Origin: Euonymus europaeus
Taxonomy: Eukaryota; Streptophyta; Magnoliopsida; Celastrales; Celastraceae
Direction of reading: 5' to 3'
Length of the DNA: 64,000 nt
NCBI GenBank assembly: GCA_963580455.1
Contig: OY756965.1
Location: 8,134,501-8,198,500, forward strand
Shown here: positions 1 to 14,880 of the stretch, piece after piece
Position numbering within the stretch: position 1 is the first letter of the stretch
Layout: each line of letters begins with the position of its first letter
Program-made: the position numbers and the translations under genes
Notes under the pieces: model-generated
Seen by the model: the letters and a program-made list of their open reading frames with translations, nothing else
What the model was told of the DNA's origin: nothing
Databases searched by the model: none

Positions 1-3000
1 TTGTCATAGAAAAACAATAAAAAGAGTACACCGAGCAACTTTGATGGTCCGAAGTTGCACAACTCTCTCTATGGAGGAGCTTTTAACGGTTTTATTTATT
101 TGACATAGAAAGTTGGTGTTTTGGCATCGAAATAATCTCGGAAGCTTATACTCGAAGAATTTAACATAGAAGAACAATAAAAAGTGTACACTGAGCAACT
201 TTGATGGTCCGAAGTTGCTCAACTCTCTCTATTTATGAGCATTTAACGGTTTTGTCCATTTGTAATAAAAAGTTGTTATTTTGGCATCGAAATAATCTAC
301 GAAGCTTATACTCGTAAAATTTGACATAGAAGAACAATAAAAAGTGTACACCGAGCAACTTTGATGGTCCGAAGTTGCTCAACTCTCTCTATTTGGGAGC
401 TTTAAACGGTTTTGTCCATTTGTCGTAGAAAGTTGATGTTTTGGCATCGAAATAATCTCGGAAGCTTATACTCGTTAAATTTATCATAGAAGAACAATAA
501 AAAGTGTACACCGAGCATTTTTGATGGGCCGAAGTTGCTCAACTTTCTCTGTGGAAGTGCTTTTAACGATTTTGTCCATTTCACATAGAAAGTTGGTGTT
601 TTGGCATCGAAATAATCTCGGATGCTTATACTCGTAAAATTTGACATAGAAGAATAATAAAACGTGTACACGGAGCAACTTTGATGGTCCGAAGTTGCTC
701 TACTCTCTCTATGAAGAAGTTTTCAGTGGTTTTGTCCATTTGTAATGGAAAGTTTTTGTTTTGACATCGAAATAATATAGGATGCTTATACTCGTAAAAT
801 TGGACATAGAAGAACAATCAAAAGTGTACAACGAGCATGTTTGATGGTGCGAAGTTGCTCAACTCTCTTTGTGGAGGAGTTTTTAACGATTTTTTCAATT
901 TTCTCATAGAAAGTTGGTGTTTTGGCATCGAAATAATCTCGGAAGCTTATACTCGTTAAATTTATCATAGAAGAACAATAAAAAGTGTACACCGAGCATT
1001 TTTTATGGGCCGAAGTTGCTCAACACTCTCTATTTGGGAGCTTTTAACGGTTTTGTCCATTTATAATAGAAAGTTGGTGTTTTGGCGTCGAAATAATCAA
1101 CGAAGCTTATACTCGTAAAATTTGATATAGAAGAACAATAAAAAATGTACACCGAGCAACTTTGATGGTCCGAAGTTGCACAACTCTCTCTATGGAGGAG
1201 CTTTTAACGGTTTTATTTATTTGTCATAGAAAGTTGGTGTTTTGGCATCGAAATAATCTCGGAAGCTTATACTCGAAGAATTTAACATAGAAGAACAATA
1301 AAAAGTGTACACTGAGCAACTTTGATGGTCCGAAGTTGCTCAACTCTCTCTATTTAGGAGCATTTAACGGTTTTGTCCATTTGTAATAAAAAGTTGTTAT
1401 TTTGGCATCGAAATAATCTACGAAGCTTATACTCGTAAAATTTGACATAGAAGAACAATAAAAAGTGTACACCGAGCAACTTTGATGGTCCGAAGTAGCT
1501 CAACTCTCTCTATTTGGGAGCTTTTAACGGTTTTGTCCATTTGTCGTAGAAAGTTGATGTTTTGGCATCGAAATAATCTCGGAAGCTTATACTCGTTAAA
1601 TTTATCATAGAAGAACAATAAAAAGTGTACACCGAGCATTTTTGATGGGCCGAAGTTGCTCAACTCTCTCTGTGGAAGTGCTTTTAACGATTTTGTCCAT
1701 TTCACATAGAAAGTTGGTGTTTTGGCATCGAAATAATCTCGGATGCTTATACTCGTAAAATTTGACATAGAAGAACAATAAAAAGTGTACACGGAGCAAC
1801 TTTGATGGTCCGAAGTTGCTCAACTCTCTTTATGGTGGAGGTTTTAACGGTTTTGTCCATTTGTCATAGAAAGTTGGTCTTTTCGCATCGAAATAATCTC
1901 GGAAGCTTATATTCGTAAAATTTGATATAGAAGAACAATAAAAAGGGTACACTGAGCAACTTTGATATTCCGACGTTGCTCAACTCTCCGTATAGTGTTG
2001 CTTTTAACGGTTATGTCCATTCATAATTGAAAGTTGTTGTTTTGACATCGAAACAATCTAGGATGCTTATAATCGTAAAATTAGACATAGAAAAACAATA
2101 AAAAGTGTATACCGAGCATGTTTGATGTTTTGAAGTTGCTCAACTCTCTCAGTGGAGGAGCTTTTAATGATTTTGTCCATTTCTCATAGAAAGTTGGTGT
2201 TTCGGCATCGAAATAATCTCGGATGCTTATACTCGTAAAATTTGACATAGAAGAACAATAAAAAGTGTACACGGAGCAACTTTGATGGTCCGAAGTTGCT
2301 CTACTCTCTCTATGAAGAAGTTTTCTATGGTTTTGTCCATTTGTAATGGAAAGTTTTTGTTTTGACATCGAAATAATCTAGGATGCTTATACTCGTAAAA
2401 TTGCACATAGAAGAACAATGAAAAGTGTACACCGAGCATGTTTGATGGTGCGAAGTTGCTCAACTCTCTCTGTGGAGGAGTTTTTAACGATTTTGTCCAT
2501 TTCTCATAGAAAGTTGGTGTTTTGGCATAGAAATAATCTCGAAAGCTTATACTCGTTAAATTTGTCATAGAAGAACAATAAAAAGTGTACACGGAGCAAC
2601 TTTGATGGTCCGAAGTTGCTCAACTCTCTCTATTTAGGAGCTTTTAATGGTTTTGTCCATTTGTAATAGAAAGTTGGTGTTTTGGCATCGAAATAATCTA
2701 CGAAGCTTATACTCGTAAAATTTGACATAGAAGAACAATAAAAAGTGTACACCAAGCAACTTTGATGGTCCGAAGTTGCTCAACTCTCTCTATTTAGAAG
2801 CTTTTAACGGTTTTGTCCATTTGTCATAGAAAGTTGTTGTTTTGGCATCGAAATAATCTCGGAAGCTTATACTCGTTAAATTTATCATAGAAGAACAATA
2901 AAAAGTGTACCCCGAGCATTTTTGATGGGCCGAAGTTGCTCAACTCTCTCTGTGGAAGAGCTTTTAACGATTTTGTTCATTTCTCATAGAGAGTTGGTGT

Positions 3001-6000
3001 TTTGGCATCGAAATAATCTCGGATGCTTATACTCGTAAAATTTGACATAGAAGAACAATAAAAAGTGTACACGGAGCAACTTTGATGGTCGGAAGTTGTT
3101 CAACTCTCATTATGGATGTGCTTTTAACGGTTTTGTCCATTTGTCATAGAAAGTTGGTGTTTTGGCATCGAAATAATCTCGGAAGCTTATACTCGTTAAA
3201 TTTGTCATAGAAAAACAATAAAAAGAGTACACCGAGCAACTTTGATGGTCCGAAGTTGCACAACTCTCTCTATGGAGGAGCTTTTAACGGTTTTATTTAT
3301 TTGTCATAGAAAGTTGGTGTTTTGGCATCGAAATAATCTCGGAAGCTTATACTCGAAGAATTTAACATAGAAGAACAATAAAAAGTGTACACTGAGCAAC
3401 TTTGATGGTCCGAAGTTGCTCAACTCTCTCTATTTATGAGCATTTAACGGTTTTGTCCATTTGTAATAAAAAGTTGTTATTTTGGCATCGAAATAATCTA
3501 CGAAGCTTATACTCGTAAAATTTGACATAGAAGAACAATAAAAAGTGTACACCGAGCAACTTTGATGGTCCGAAGTTGCTCAACTCTCTCTATTTGGGAG
3601 CTTTAAACGGTTTTGTCCATTTGTCGTAGAAAGTTGATGTTTTGGCATCGAAATAATCTCGGAAGCTTATACTCGTTAAATTTATCATAGAAGAACAATA
3701 AAAAGTGTACACCGAGCATTTTTGATGGGCCGAAGTTGCTCAACTTTCTCTGTGGAAGTGCTTTTAACGATTTTGTCCATTTCACATAGAAAGTTGGTGT
3801 TTTGGCATCGAAATAATCTCGGATGCTTATACTCGTAAAATTTGACATAGAAGAATAATAAAACGTGTACACGGAGCAACTTTGATGGTCCGAAGTTGCT
3901 CTACTCTCTCTATGAAGAAGTTTTCAGTGGTTTTGTCCATTTGTAATGGAAAGTTTTTGTTTTGACATCGAAATAATATAGGATGCTTATACTCGTAAAA
4001 TTGGACATAGAAGAACAATCAAAAGTGTACAACGAGCATGTTTGATGGTGCGAAGTTGCTCAACTCTCTTTGTGGAGGAGTTTTTAACGATTTTTTCAAT
4101 TTTCTCATAGAAAGTTGGTGTTTTGGCATCGAAATAATCTCGGAAGCTTATACTCGTTAAATTTATCATAGAAGAACAATAAAAAGTGTACACCGAGCAT
4201 TTTTGATGGGCCGAAGTTGCTCAACACTCTCTATTTGGGAGCTTTTAACGGTTTTGTCCATTTATAATAGAAAGTTGGTGTTTTGGCGTCGAAATAATCA
4301 ACGAAGCTTATACTCGTAAAATTTGACATAGAAGAACAATAAAAAGTGTACACCGAGCAACTTTGATGGTCCGAAGTTGCTCAACTCTCTCTATTTGGGA
4401 GCTTTAAACGGTTTTGTCCATTTGTCGTAGAAAGTTGATGTTTTGGCATCGAAATAATCTCGGAAGCTTATACTCGTTAAATTTATCATAGAAGAACAAT
4501 AAAAAGTGTACACCGAGCATTTTTGATGGGCCGAAGTTGCTCAACTCTCTCTGTGGAAGTGCTTTTAACGATTTGTCCATTTCTCATAGAAAGTTGGTGT
4601 TTTGGCATCGAAATAATCTCGGATGCTTATACTCGTAAAATTTGACATAGAAAAACAATAAAAAGTGTACACGGAGCAACTTTGATGGTCCGAAGTTGCT
4701 CAACTCTCTTTATGGTGGAGGTTTTAACGGTTTTTTCCATTTGTCATAGAAAGTTGGTCTTTTCACATCGAAATAATCTCGGAAGCTTATATTCGTAAAA
4801 TTTGATATAGAAGAACAATAAAAAGGGTACACTGAGCAACTTTGATATTCCGACGTTGCTCAACTCTCCGTATAGTGTTGCTTTTAACGGTTATGTCCAT
4901 TCATAATTGAAAGTTGTTGCTTTGACATCGAAATAATCTAGGATGCTTATACTCGTAAAATTAGACATAGAAAAACAATAAAAAGTGTACACCGAGCATG
5001 TTTGATGGTTTGAAGTTGCTCAACTCTCTCAGTGGAGGAGCTTTTAATGATTTTGTCCATTTCTCATAGAAAGTTGGTGTTTCGGCATCGAAATAATCTC
5101 GGATGCTTATACTCATAAAATTTGACATAGAAGAACAATAAAAAGTGTACACGGAGCAACTTTGATGGTCCGAAGTTGCTCTACTCTCTCTTTGAAGAAG
5201 TTTTCTATGGTTTTGTCCATTTGTAATGGAAAGTTTTTGTTTTGACATTGAAATAATCTAGGATGCTTATACTCGTAAAATTGGACATAGAAGAACAATG
5301 AAAAGTGTACACCGAGCATGTTTGATGGTGCGAAGTTGCTCAACTCTCTCTGTGGAGGAGTTTTTAACGATTTTGTCCATTTCTCATAGAAAGTCGGTGT
5401 TTTGGCATAGAAATAATCTCGGAAGCTTATACTCGTTAAATTTGTCATAGAAGAACAATAAAAAGTGTACACGGAGCAACTTTGATGGTCCGAAGTTGCT
5501 CAACTCTCTCTATTTAGGAGCTTTTAATGGTTTTGTCCATTTGCAATAGAAAGTTGGTGTTTTGGCATCGAAATAATCTACGAAGCTTATACTCGTAAAA
5601 TTTGACATAGAAGAACAATAAAAAGTGTACACCAAGCAACTTTGATGGTCCGAAGTTGCTTAACTCTCTCTATTTAGAAGCTTTTAACGGTTTTGTCCAT
5701 TTGTCATAGAAAGTTGGTGTTTTGGCATCGAAATAATCTTGGAAGCTTATACTCGTTAAATTTATCATAGAAGAACAATAAAAAGTGTACACCGAGCATT
5801 TTTGATGGGCCGAAGTTGCTCAACTCTCTCTGTGGAAGAGCTTTTAACGATTTTGTCTATTTCTTATAAAAAGTTGGTGTTTTGGCATCAAAATAATCTC
5901 GGATGCTTATACTCGTAAAATTTGACATAGAAGAACAATAAAAAGTGTACACGGAGCAACTTTGATGGTCCGAAGTTGTTCAACTCTCATTATGGATGTG

Positions 6001-7200
6001 CTTTTAACGGTTTTGTCCATTTGTCATAGAAAGTTGGTGTTTTGGCATCGAAATAATCTCGGAAGCTTATACTCGTTAAATTTGTCATAGAAGAACAATA
6101 AAAAGAGTACACCGAGCAACTTTGATGGTCCGAAGTTGCACAACTCTCTCTATGGAGGAGCTTTTAACGGTTTTATTTATTTGCCATAGAAAGTTGGTGT
6201 TTTGGCATCGAAATAATCTCGGAAGCTTATACTCGAAGAATTTAACATAGAAGAACAATAAAAAGTGTACACTGAGCAACTTTGATGGTCCGAAGTTGCT
6301 CAACTCTCTCTATTTAGGAGCATTTAACGGTTTTGTCCATTTGTAATAAAAAGTTGTTATTTTGGTATCGAAATAATCTACGAAGCTTATACTCGTAAAA
6401 TTTGACATAGAAGAACAATAAAAAGTGTACACCGAGCAACTTTGATGGTCCGAAGTTGCTCAACTCTCTCTATTTGGGAGCTTTAAACGGTTTTGTCCAT
6501 TTGTCGTAGAAAGTTGATGTTTTGGCATCGAAATAATCTCGGAAGCTTATACTCGTTAAATTTATCATAGAAGAACAATAAAAAGTGTACACCGAGCATT
6601 TTTGATGGGCCGAAGTTGCTCAACTCTCTCTGTGGAAGTGCTTTTAACGATTTTGTCCATTTCACATAGAAAGTTGGTGTTTTGGCATCGAAATAATCTC
6701 GGATGCTTATACTCGTAAAATTTGACATAGAAGAATAATAAAACGTGTACACGGAGCAACTTTGATGGTCCGAAGTTGCTCTACTCTCTCTATGAAGAAG
6801 TTTTCAATGGTTTTGTCCATTTGTAATGGAAAGTTTTTGTTTTGACATCGAAATAATATAGGATGCTTATACTCGTAAAATTGGACATAGAAGAACAATC
6901 AAAAGTGTACAACGAGCATGTTTGATGGTGCGAAGTTGCTCAACTCTCTTTGTGGAGGAGTTTTTAACGATTTTTTCAATTTTCTCATAGAAAGTTGGTG
7001 TTTTGGCATCGAAATAATCTCGGAAGCTTATACTCGTTAAATTTATCATAGAAGAACAATAAAAAGTGTACACCGAGCATTTTTGATGGGCCGAAGTTGC
7101 TCAACACTCTCTATTTGGGAGCTTTTAACGGTTTTGTCCATTTATAATAGAAAGTTGGTGTTTTGTCGTCGAAATAATCAACAAAGCTTATACTCGTAAA
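1..7200. repeat. HOR domain with 20-mer and 18-mer units
   Basis: The run of seven monomers that starts at base 1 (first monomer with AAAAAGAGTACACCGAGC) starts again at 3202 and at 6082. The first unit is 3201 bp (20 monomers) and the second 2880 bp (18 monomers). The longer unit differs by two extra monomers at about 1121-1440, which duplicate the types of monomers 1 and 2. After the third start at 6082 only the first seven monomers follow before the order changes near 7200. Offsets were read from matching variant bases; exact identity was not computed. Confidence 0.8.
353..380. other. Representative satellite dyad
   Basis: GAGCAACTT and AAGTTGCTC flank a 10-base loop (TGATGGTCCG), a perfect 9 bp inverted repeat. 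It recurs at the same place in a large share of monomers across the window. Other monomer types break the left arm (GAGCATTTT, GAGCATGTT) or change one base of the right arm (ACGTTGCTC, AAGTTGTTC). Confidence 0.85.
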
Positions 7201-10200
7201 ATTTGATATAGAAGAACAATAAAAAGTGTACACCGAGCAACTTTGATGGTCCGAAGTTGCTCAACTCTCTCTATTTGGAGGCTTTTAACGGTTTTGTCCA
7301 TTTGTCATAGAAAGTTGGTGTTTTGGCATCGAAATAATCTCGGAAGCTTATACTCGTTAAATTTATCATAGAAAAACAATAAAAAGTGTACCCCGAGCAT
7401 TTTTGATGGGCCGAAGTTGCTCAACTCTCTCTGTGGAAGAGCTTTTAACGATTTTGTTCATTTCTCATAGAGAGTTGGTGTTTTGGCATCGAAATAATCT
7501 CGGATGCTTATACTCGTAAAATTTGACATAGAAGAACAATAAAAAGTGTACACGGAGCAACTTTGATGGTCCGAAGTTGTTCAACTCTCATTATGGATGT
7601 GCTTTTAACGGTTTTGTCCATTTGTCATAGAAAGTTGGTGTTTTGGCATCGAAATAATCTCGGAAGCTTATACTCGTTAAATTTGTCATAGAAGAACAAT
7701 AAAAAGAGTACACCGAGCAACTTTGATGGTCCAAAGTTGCACAACTCTCTCTATGGAGGAGCTTTTAACGGTTTTATTTATTTGTCATAGAAAGTTGGTG
7801 TTTTGGCATCGAAATAATCTCGGAAGCTTATACTCGAAGAATTTAACATAAAAGAACAATAAAAAGTGTACACTGAGCAACTTTGATGGTCCGAAGTTGC
7901 TCAACTCTCTCTATTTAGGAGCTTTTAACGGTTTTGTCCATTTGTAATAGAAAGTTGTTATTTTGGCATCGAAATAATCTACGAAGCTTATACTCGTAAA
8001 ATTTGACATAGACGAACAATAAAAAGTGTACACCGAGCATGTTTGATGGTCCGAAGTTGCTCAACTCTCTCAGTGGAGGAGCTTTTAATGATTTTGTCCA
8101 TTTATCATAGAAAGTTGGTGTTTTGGCATTGAAATAATCTCGGATGCTTATACTCGTAAAATTTGACATAGAAGAATAATAAAACGTGTACACCGAGCAA
8201 CTTTGATGGTCCGAAGTTGCACAACTCTCTCTATAGAGGAGCTTTTAACGGTTTTATTTATTTGTCATAGAGAGTTGGTGTTTGGTTATCGAAATAATCT
8301 CAGAAGCTTATACTCGAAGAATTTAACATAGAAGAACAATAAAAAGTGTACACTGAGCAACTTTGATTGTCCGAAGTTGCTCAACTCTCTCTATTTAGGA
8401 GCATTTAACGGTTTTGTCCATTTGTAATAAAAAGTTGTTATTTTGGCATCGAAATAATCTACGAAGCTTATACTCGTAAAATTTGACATAGAAGATCAAT
8501 AAAAAGTGTACACCGAGCAACTATGATGGTCCAAAGTTGCTCAACTCTCTCTATTTGGGAGCTTTTAACGGTTTTGTCCATTTGTCGTAGAAAGTTGATG
8601 TTTTGGCATCGAAATAATCTCGGAAACTTATACTCGTTAAATTTATCATAGAAGAACAATAAAAAGTGTACACCGAGCATTTTTGATGGGCCGAAGTTGC
8701 TCAACTCTCTCTGTGGAAGTGCTTTTAACGATTTGTCCATTTCTCATAGAAAGTTGGTGTTTTGGCATCGAAATAATCTCGGATGCTTATACTCGTAAAA
8801 TTTGACATAGAAGAACAATAAAAAGTGTACACGGAGCAACTTTGATGGTCCGAAGTTGCTCAACTCTCTTTATGGTGGAGGTTTTAACGGTTTTTTCCAT
8901 TTGTCATAGAAAGTTGGTCTTTTCGCGTCGAAATAATCTCGGAAACTTATATTCGTAAAATTTGATATAGAAGAACAATAAAAAGGGTACACTGAGCAAC
9001 TTTGACATTCCGACGTTGCTCAACTCTCCGTATAGTGTTGCTTTTAACGGTTATGTCCATTCATAATTGAAAGTTGTTGCTTTGACATCGAAATAATCTA
9101 GGATGCTTATACTCGTAAAATTAGACATAGAAAAACAATAAAAAGTGTACACCGAGCATGTTTGATGGTTTGAAGTTGCTCAACTCTCTCAGTGGAGGAG
9201 CTTTTAATGATTTTGTCCATTTCTCATAGAAAGTTGGTGTTTCAGCATCGAAATAATCTCGGATGCTTATACTCATAAAATTTGACATAGAAGAACAATA
9301 AAAAGTCTACACGGAGCAACTTTGATGGTCCGAAGTTGCTCTACTCTCTCTTTGAAGAAGTTTTCTATGGTTTTGTCAATTTGTAATGGAAAGTTTTTGT
9401 TTTGACATCGAAATAATCTAGGATGCTTATACTCGTAAAATTGGACATAGAAGAACAATGAAAAGTGTACACCGAGCATGTTTGATGGTGCGAAGTTGCT
9501 CAACTCTCTCTGTGGAGGAGTTTTTAACGATTTTGTCCATTTCTCATAGAAAGTTGGTGTTTTGGCATAGAAATAATCTCGGAAGCTTATACTCGTTAAA
9601 TTTGTCATAGAAGAACAATAAAAAGTGTACACGGAGCAACTTTGATGGTCCGAAGTTGCTCAACTCTCTCTATTTAGGAGCTTTTAATGGTTTTGTCCAT
9701 TTGTAATAGAAAGTTGGTGTTTTGGCATCGAAATAATCTACGAAGCTTATACTCGTAAACTTTGACATAGAAGAACAATAAAAAGTGTACACCAAGCAAC
9801 TTTGATGGTCCGAAGTTGCTCAACTCTCTCTATTTAGAAGCTTTTAACGGTTTTGTCCATTTGTCATAGAAAGTTGGTGTTTTGGCATCGAAATAATCTT
9901 GGAAGCTTATACTCGTTAAATTTATCATAGAAGAACAATAAAAAGTGTACACCGAGCATTTTTGATGGGCCGAAGTTGCTCAACTCTCTCTGTGGAAGAG
10001 CTTTTAACGATTTTGTCTATTTCTTATAGAAAGTTGGTGTTTTGGCATCAAAATAATCTCGGATGCTTATACTCGTAAAATTTGCAATAGAAGAACAATA
10101 AAAAGTGTACACGGAGCAACTTTGATGGTCCGAAGTTGCTCAACTCTCTTTATGGTGGAGCTTTTAACGATTTTGTCCATTTTTTATAGAAAGTTGGTCT

Positions 10201-13200
10201 TTTGGCATCGAAATAATCTCGGAAGCTTATATTCGTAAAATTTGACATAGAAGAACAATAAAAAGGGTACACCGAGCAACTTTGATATTCCGACGTTGCT
10301 CAACTCTCTGTATAGTGTTGCTTTTAACGGTTATGTCCATTCATAATTGAAAGTTGTTGTTTTGACATCGAAATAGTCTAGGATGCTTATACTCGTAAAA
10401 TTAGACATAGAAAAACAATAAAACGTGTACACCGAGCATGTTTGATGGTCCGAAGTTGCTCAACTCTCTCAGTGTAGGAGCTTTTAATGATTTTGTCAAT
10501 TTCTCATAGAAAGTTTGTGTTTTGGCATTGAAATAATCTCGGATGCTTCTACTCGTTAAATTTGTCATAGAAGAACAATAAAAAGTGTACACGGAGCAAC
10601 TTTGATGGTCCGAAGTTGCTCTACTCTCTCTATGAAGCAGTTTTCAATGGTTTTGTCCATTTGTAATGGAAAGTTTTTGTTTTGGCATCGAAATAATCTA
10701 GGATGCTTATACTCGAAAAATTGGACATAGAAGAACAATGAAAAGTGTACACCAAGCAACTTTGATGGTCCGAAGTTGCTCAACTCTCTCTATTTAGAAG
10801 CTTTTAACGATTTTGTCCATTTCTCATAGAAAGTTGGTGTTTTGGCATCGAAATAATCTCGGAAGCTTATACTCGTTAAATTTATCATAGAAGAACAATA
10901 AAAAGTGTACCCCGAGCATTTTTGATGGGCCGAAGTTGCTCAACACTCTCTGTTTGGGAGCTTTTAACGGTTTTGTCCATTTGTAATAGAAAGTTGGTGT
11001 TTTGGAAAAGAAATAATCAACGAAGCTTATACTCGTAAAATTTGACATAGAAGAACAATAAAAAGTGTACACCGAGCAACTTTGATGGTCCGAAGTTGCT
11101 CAACTCTCTCTATTTGGAGGCTTTTAACGGTTTTGTCCATTTGTCATAGAAAGTTGGTGTTTTGGCATCGAAATAATCTCGGAAGCTTATACTCGTTAAA
11201 TTTATCATAGAAAAAAAATAAAAAGTGTACACCGAGCATTTTTGATGGGCCGAAGTTGCTCAACTCTCTCTGTGGAAGAGCTTTTAACGATTTTGTTCAT
11301 TTCTCATAGAGAGTTGGGGTTTTGGCATCGAAATAATCTCGGATGCTTATACTCGTAAAATTTGACATAGAAGAACAATAAAAAGTGTACACAGAGCAAC
11401 TTTGATGGTCCGAAGTTGTTCAACTCTCATTATGGAGGTGCTTTTAACGGTTTTGTCCATTTGTCATAGAAAGTTGGTGTTTTGGCATCGAAATAATCTC
11501 GGAAGCTTATACTCGTTAAATTTGTCATAGAAGAACAATAAAAAGAGTACACCGAGCAACTTTGATGGTCCAAAGTTGCACAACTCTCTCTATGGAGGAG
11601 CTTTTAACGGTTTTATTTATTTGTCATAGAAAGTTGGTGTTTTGGCATCGAAATAATCTCGGAAGCTTATACTCGAAGAATTTAACATAAAAGAACAATA
11701 AAAAGTGTACACTGAGCAACTTTGATGGTCCGAAGTTGCTCAACTCTCTCTATTTAGGAGCTTTTAACGGTTTTGTCCATTTGTAATAGAAAGTTGTTAT
11801 TTTGGCATCGAAATAATCTACGAAGCTTATACTCGTAAAATTTGACATAGACGAACAATAAAAAGTGTACACCGAGCATGTTTGATGGTCCGAAGTTGCT
11901 CAACTCTCTCAGTGGAGGAGCTTTTAATGATTTTGTCCATTTATCATAGAAAGTTGGTGTTTTGGCATTGAAATAATCTCAGATGCTTATACTCGTAAAA
12001 TTTGACATAGAAGAATAATAAAACGTGTACACCGAGCAACTTTGATGGTCCGAAGTTGCACAACTCTCTCTATAGAGGAGCTTTTAACGGTTTTATTTAT
12101 TTGTCATAGAGAGTTGGTGTTTGGTTATCGAAATAATCTCAGAAGCTTATACTCGAAGAATTTAACATAGAAGAACAATAAAAAGTGTACACTGAGCAAC
12201 TTTGATTGTCCGAAGTTGCTCAACTCTCTCTATTTAGGAGCATTTAACGGTTTTGTCCATTTGTAATAAAAAGTTGTTATTTTGGCATCGAAATAATCTA
12301 CGAAGCTTATACTCGTAAAATTTGACATAGAAGATCAATAAAAAGTGTACACCGAGCAACTATGATGGTCCAAAGTTGCTCAACTCTCTCTATTTGGGAG
12401 CTTTTAACGGTTTTGTCCATTTGTCGTAGAAAGTTGATGTTTTGGCATCGAAATAATCTCGGAAGCTTATACTCGTTAAATTTATCATAGAAGAACAATA
12501 AAAAGTGTACACCGAGCATTTTTGATGGGCCGAAGTTGCTCAACTCTCTCTGTGGAAGTGCTTTTAACGATTTGTCCATTTCTCATAGAAAGTTGGTGTT
12601 TTGGCATCGAAATAATCTCGGATGCTTATACTGGTAAAATTTGACATAGAAGAACAATAAAAAGTGTACACGGAGCAACTTTGATGGTCCGAAGTTGCTC
12701 AACTCTCTTTATGGTGGAGGTTTTAACGGTTTTTTCCATTTGTCATAGAAAGTTGGTCTTTTCGCGTCGAAATAATCTCGGAAACTTATATTCGTAAAAT
12801 TTGATATAGAAGAACAATAAAAAGGGTACACTGAGCAACTTTGACATTCCGACGTTGCTCAACTCTCCGTATAGTGTTGCTTTTAACGGTTATGTCCATT
12901 CATAATTGAAAGTTGTTGCTTTGACATCGAAATAATCTAGGATGCTTATACTCGTAAAATTAGACATAGAAAAACAATAAAAAGTGTACACCGAGCATGT
13001 TTGATGGTTTGAAGTTGCTCAACTCTCTCAGTGGAGGAGCTTTTAATGATTTTGTCCATTTCTCATAGAAAGTTGGTGTTTCGGCATCGAAATAATCTCG
13101 GATGCTTATACTCATAAAATTTGACATAGAAGAACAATAAAAAGTGTACACGGAGCAACTTTGATGGTCCGAAGTTGCTCTACTCTCTCTTTGAAGAAGT

Positions 13201-14880
13201 TTTCTATGGTTTTGTCCATTTGTAATGGAAAGTTTTTGTTTTGACATTGAAATAATCTAGGATGCTTATACTCGTAAAATTGGACATAGAAGAACAATGA
13301 AAAGTGTACACCGAGCATGTTTGATGGTGCGAAGTTGCTCAACTCTCTCTGTGGAGGAGTTTTTAACGATTTTGTCCATTTCTCATAGAAAGTCGGTGTT
13401 TTGGCATAGAAATAATCTCGGAAGCTTATACTCGTTAAATTTGTCATAGAAGAACAATAAAAAGTGTACACGGAGCAACTTTGATGGTCCGAAGTTGCTC
13501 AACTCTCTCTATTTAGGAGCTTTTAATGGTTTTGTCCATTTGTAATAGAAAGTTGGTGTTTTGGCATCGAAATAATCTACGAAGCTTATACTCGTAAAAT
13601 TTGACATAGAAGAACAATAAAAAGTGTACAGCAAGCAACTTTGATGGTCCGAAGTTGCTCAACTCTCTCTATTTAGAAGCTTTTAACGGTTTTGTCCATT
13701 TGTCATAGAAAGTTGGTGTTTTGGCATCGAAATAATCTTGGAAGCTTATACTCGTTAAATTTATCATAGAAGAACAATAAAAAGTGTACACCGAGCATTT
13801 TTGATGGGCCGAAGTTGCTCAACTCTCTCTGTGGAAGAGCTTTTAACGATTTTGTCTATTTCATATAGAAAGTTGGTGTTTTGGCATCAAAATAATCTCG
13901 GATGCTTATACTCGTAAAATTTGCAATAGAAGAACAATAAAAAGTGTACACGGAGCAACTTTGATGGTCCGAAGTTGCTCAACTCTCTTTATGGTGGAGC
14001 TTTTAACGATTTTGTCCATTTGTTATAGAAAGTTGGACTTTTGGCATCGAAATAATCTCGGAAGCTTATATTCGTAAAATTTGACATAGAAGAACAATAA
14101 AAAGGGTACACCGAGCAACTTTGATATTCCGACGTTGCTCAACTCTCTGTATAGTGTTGCTTTTAACGGTTATGTCCATTCATAATTGAAAGTTGTTGTT
14201 TTGACATCGAAATAGTCTAGGATGCTTATACTCGTAAAATTAGACATAGAAAAACAATAAAACGTGTACACCGAGCATGTTTGATGGTCCGAAGTTGCTC
14301 AACTCTCTCAGTGTAGGAGCTTTTAATGATTTTGTCAATTTCTCATAGAAAGTTGGTGTTTTGGCATTGAAATACTCTCGGATGCTTATACTCGTTAAAT
14401 TTGTCATAGAAGAACAATAAAAAGTGTACACGGAGCAACTTTGATGGTCCGAAGTTGCTCTACTCTCTCTATGAAGCAGTTTTCAATGGTTTTGTCCATT
14501 TGTAATGGAAAGTTTTTGTTTTGGCATCGAAATAATCTAGGATGCTTATACTCGAAAAATTGGACATAGAAGAACAATGAAAAGTGTACACCAAGCAACT
14601 TTGATGGTCCGAAGTTGCTCAACTCTCTCTATTTAGAAGCTTTTAACGATTTTGTCCATTTCTCATAGAAAGTTGGTGTTTTGGCATCGAAATAATCTCG
14701 GAAGCTTATACTCGTTAAATTTATCATAGAAGAACAATAAAAAGTGTACCCCGAGCATTTTTGATGGGCCGAAGTTGCTCAACACTCTCTGTTTGGGAGC
14801 TTTTAACGGTTTTGTCCATTTGTAATAGAAAGTTGGTGTTTTGGAATAGAAATAATCAACGAAGCTTATACTCGTAAAAT
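7201..14880. repeat. 24-monomer segment duplicated in tandem
   Basis: Sequence from about 7201 recurs at an offset of 3839 bp (24 x 160 minus 1) until about 14880. Shared rare variants include the GACGAACAATAAAAAG monomer (8010 and 11850), TTTGATTGTCCG (8363 and 12203), and AGATCAATAAAAAG (8492 and 12331). The second copy overlaps the left end of the 35-monomer duplication, so the duplications are nested in time. Boundaries are approximate because neighbouring monomers are similar. Confidence 0.75.
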
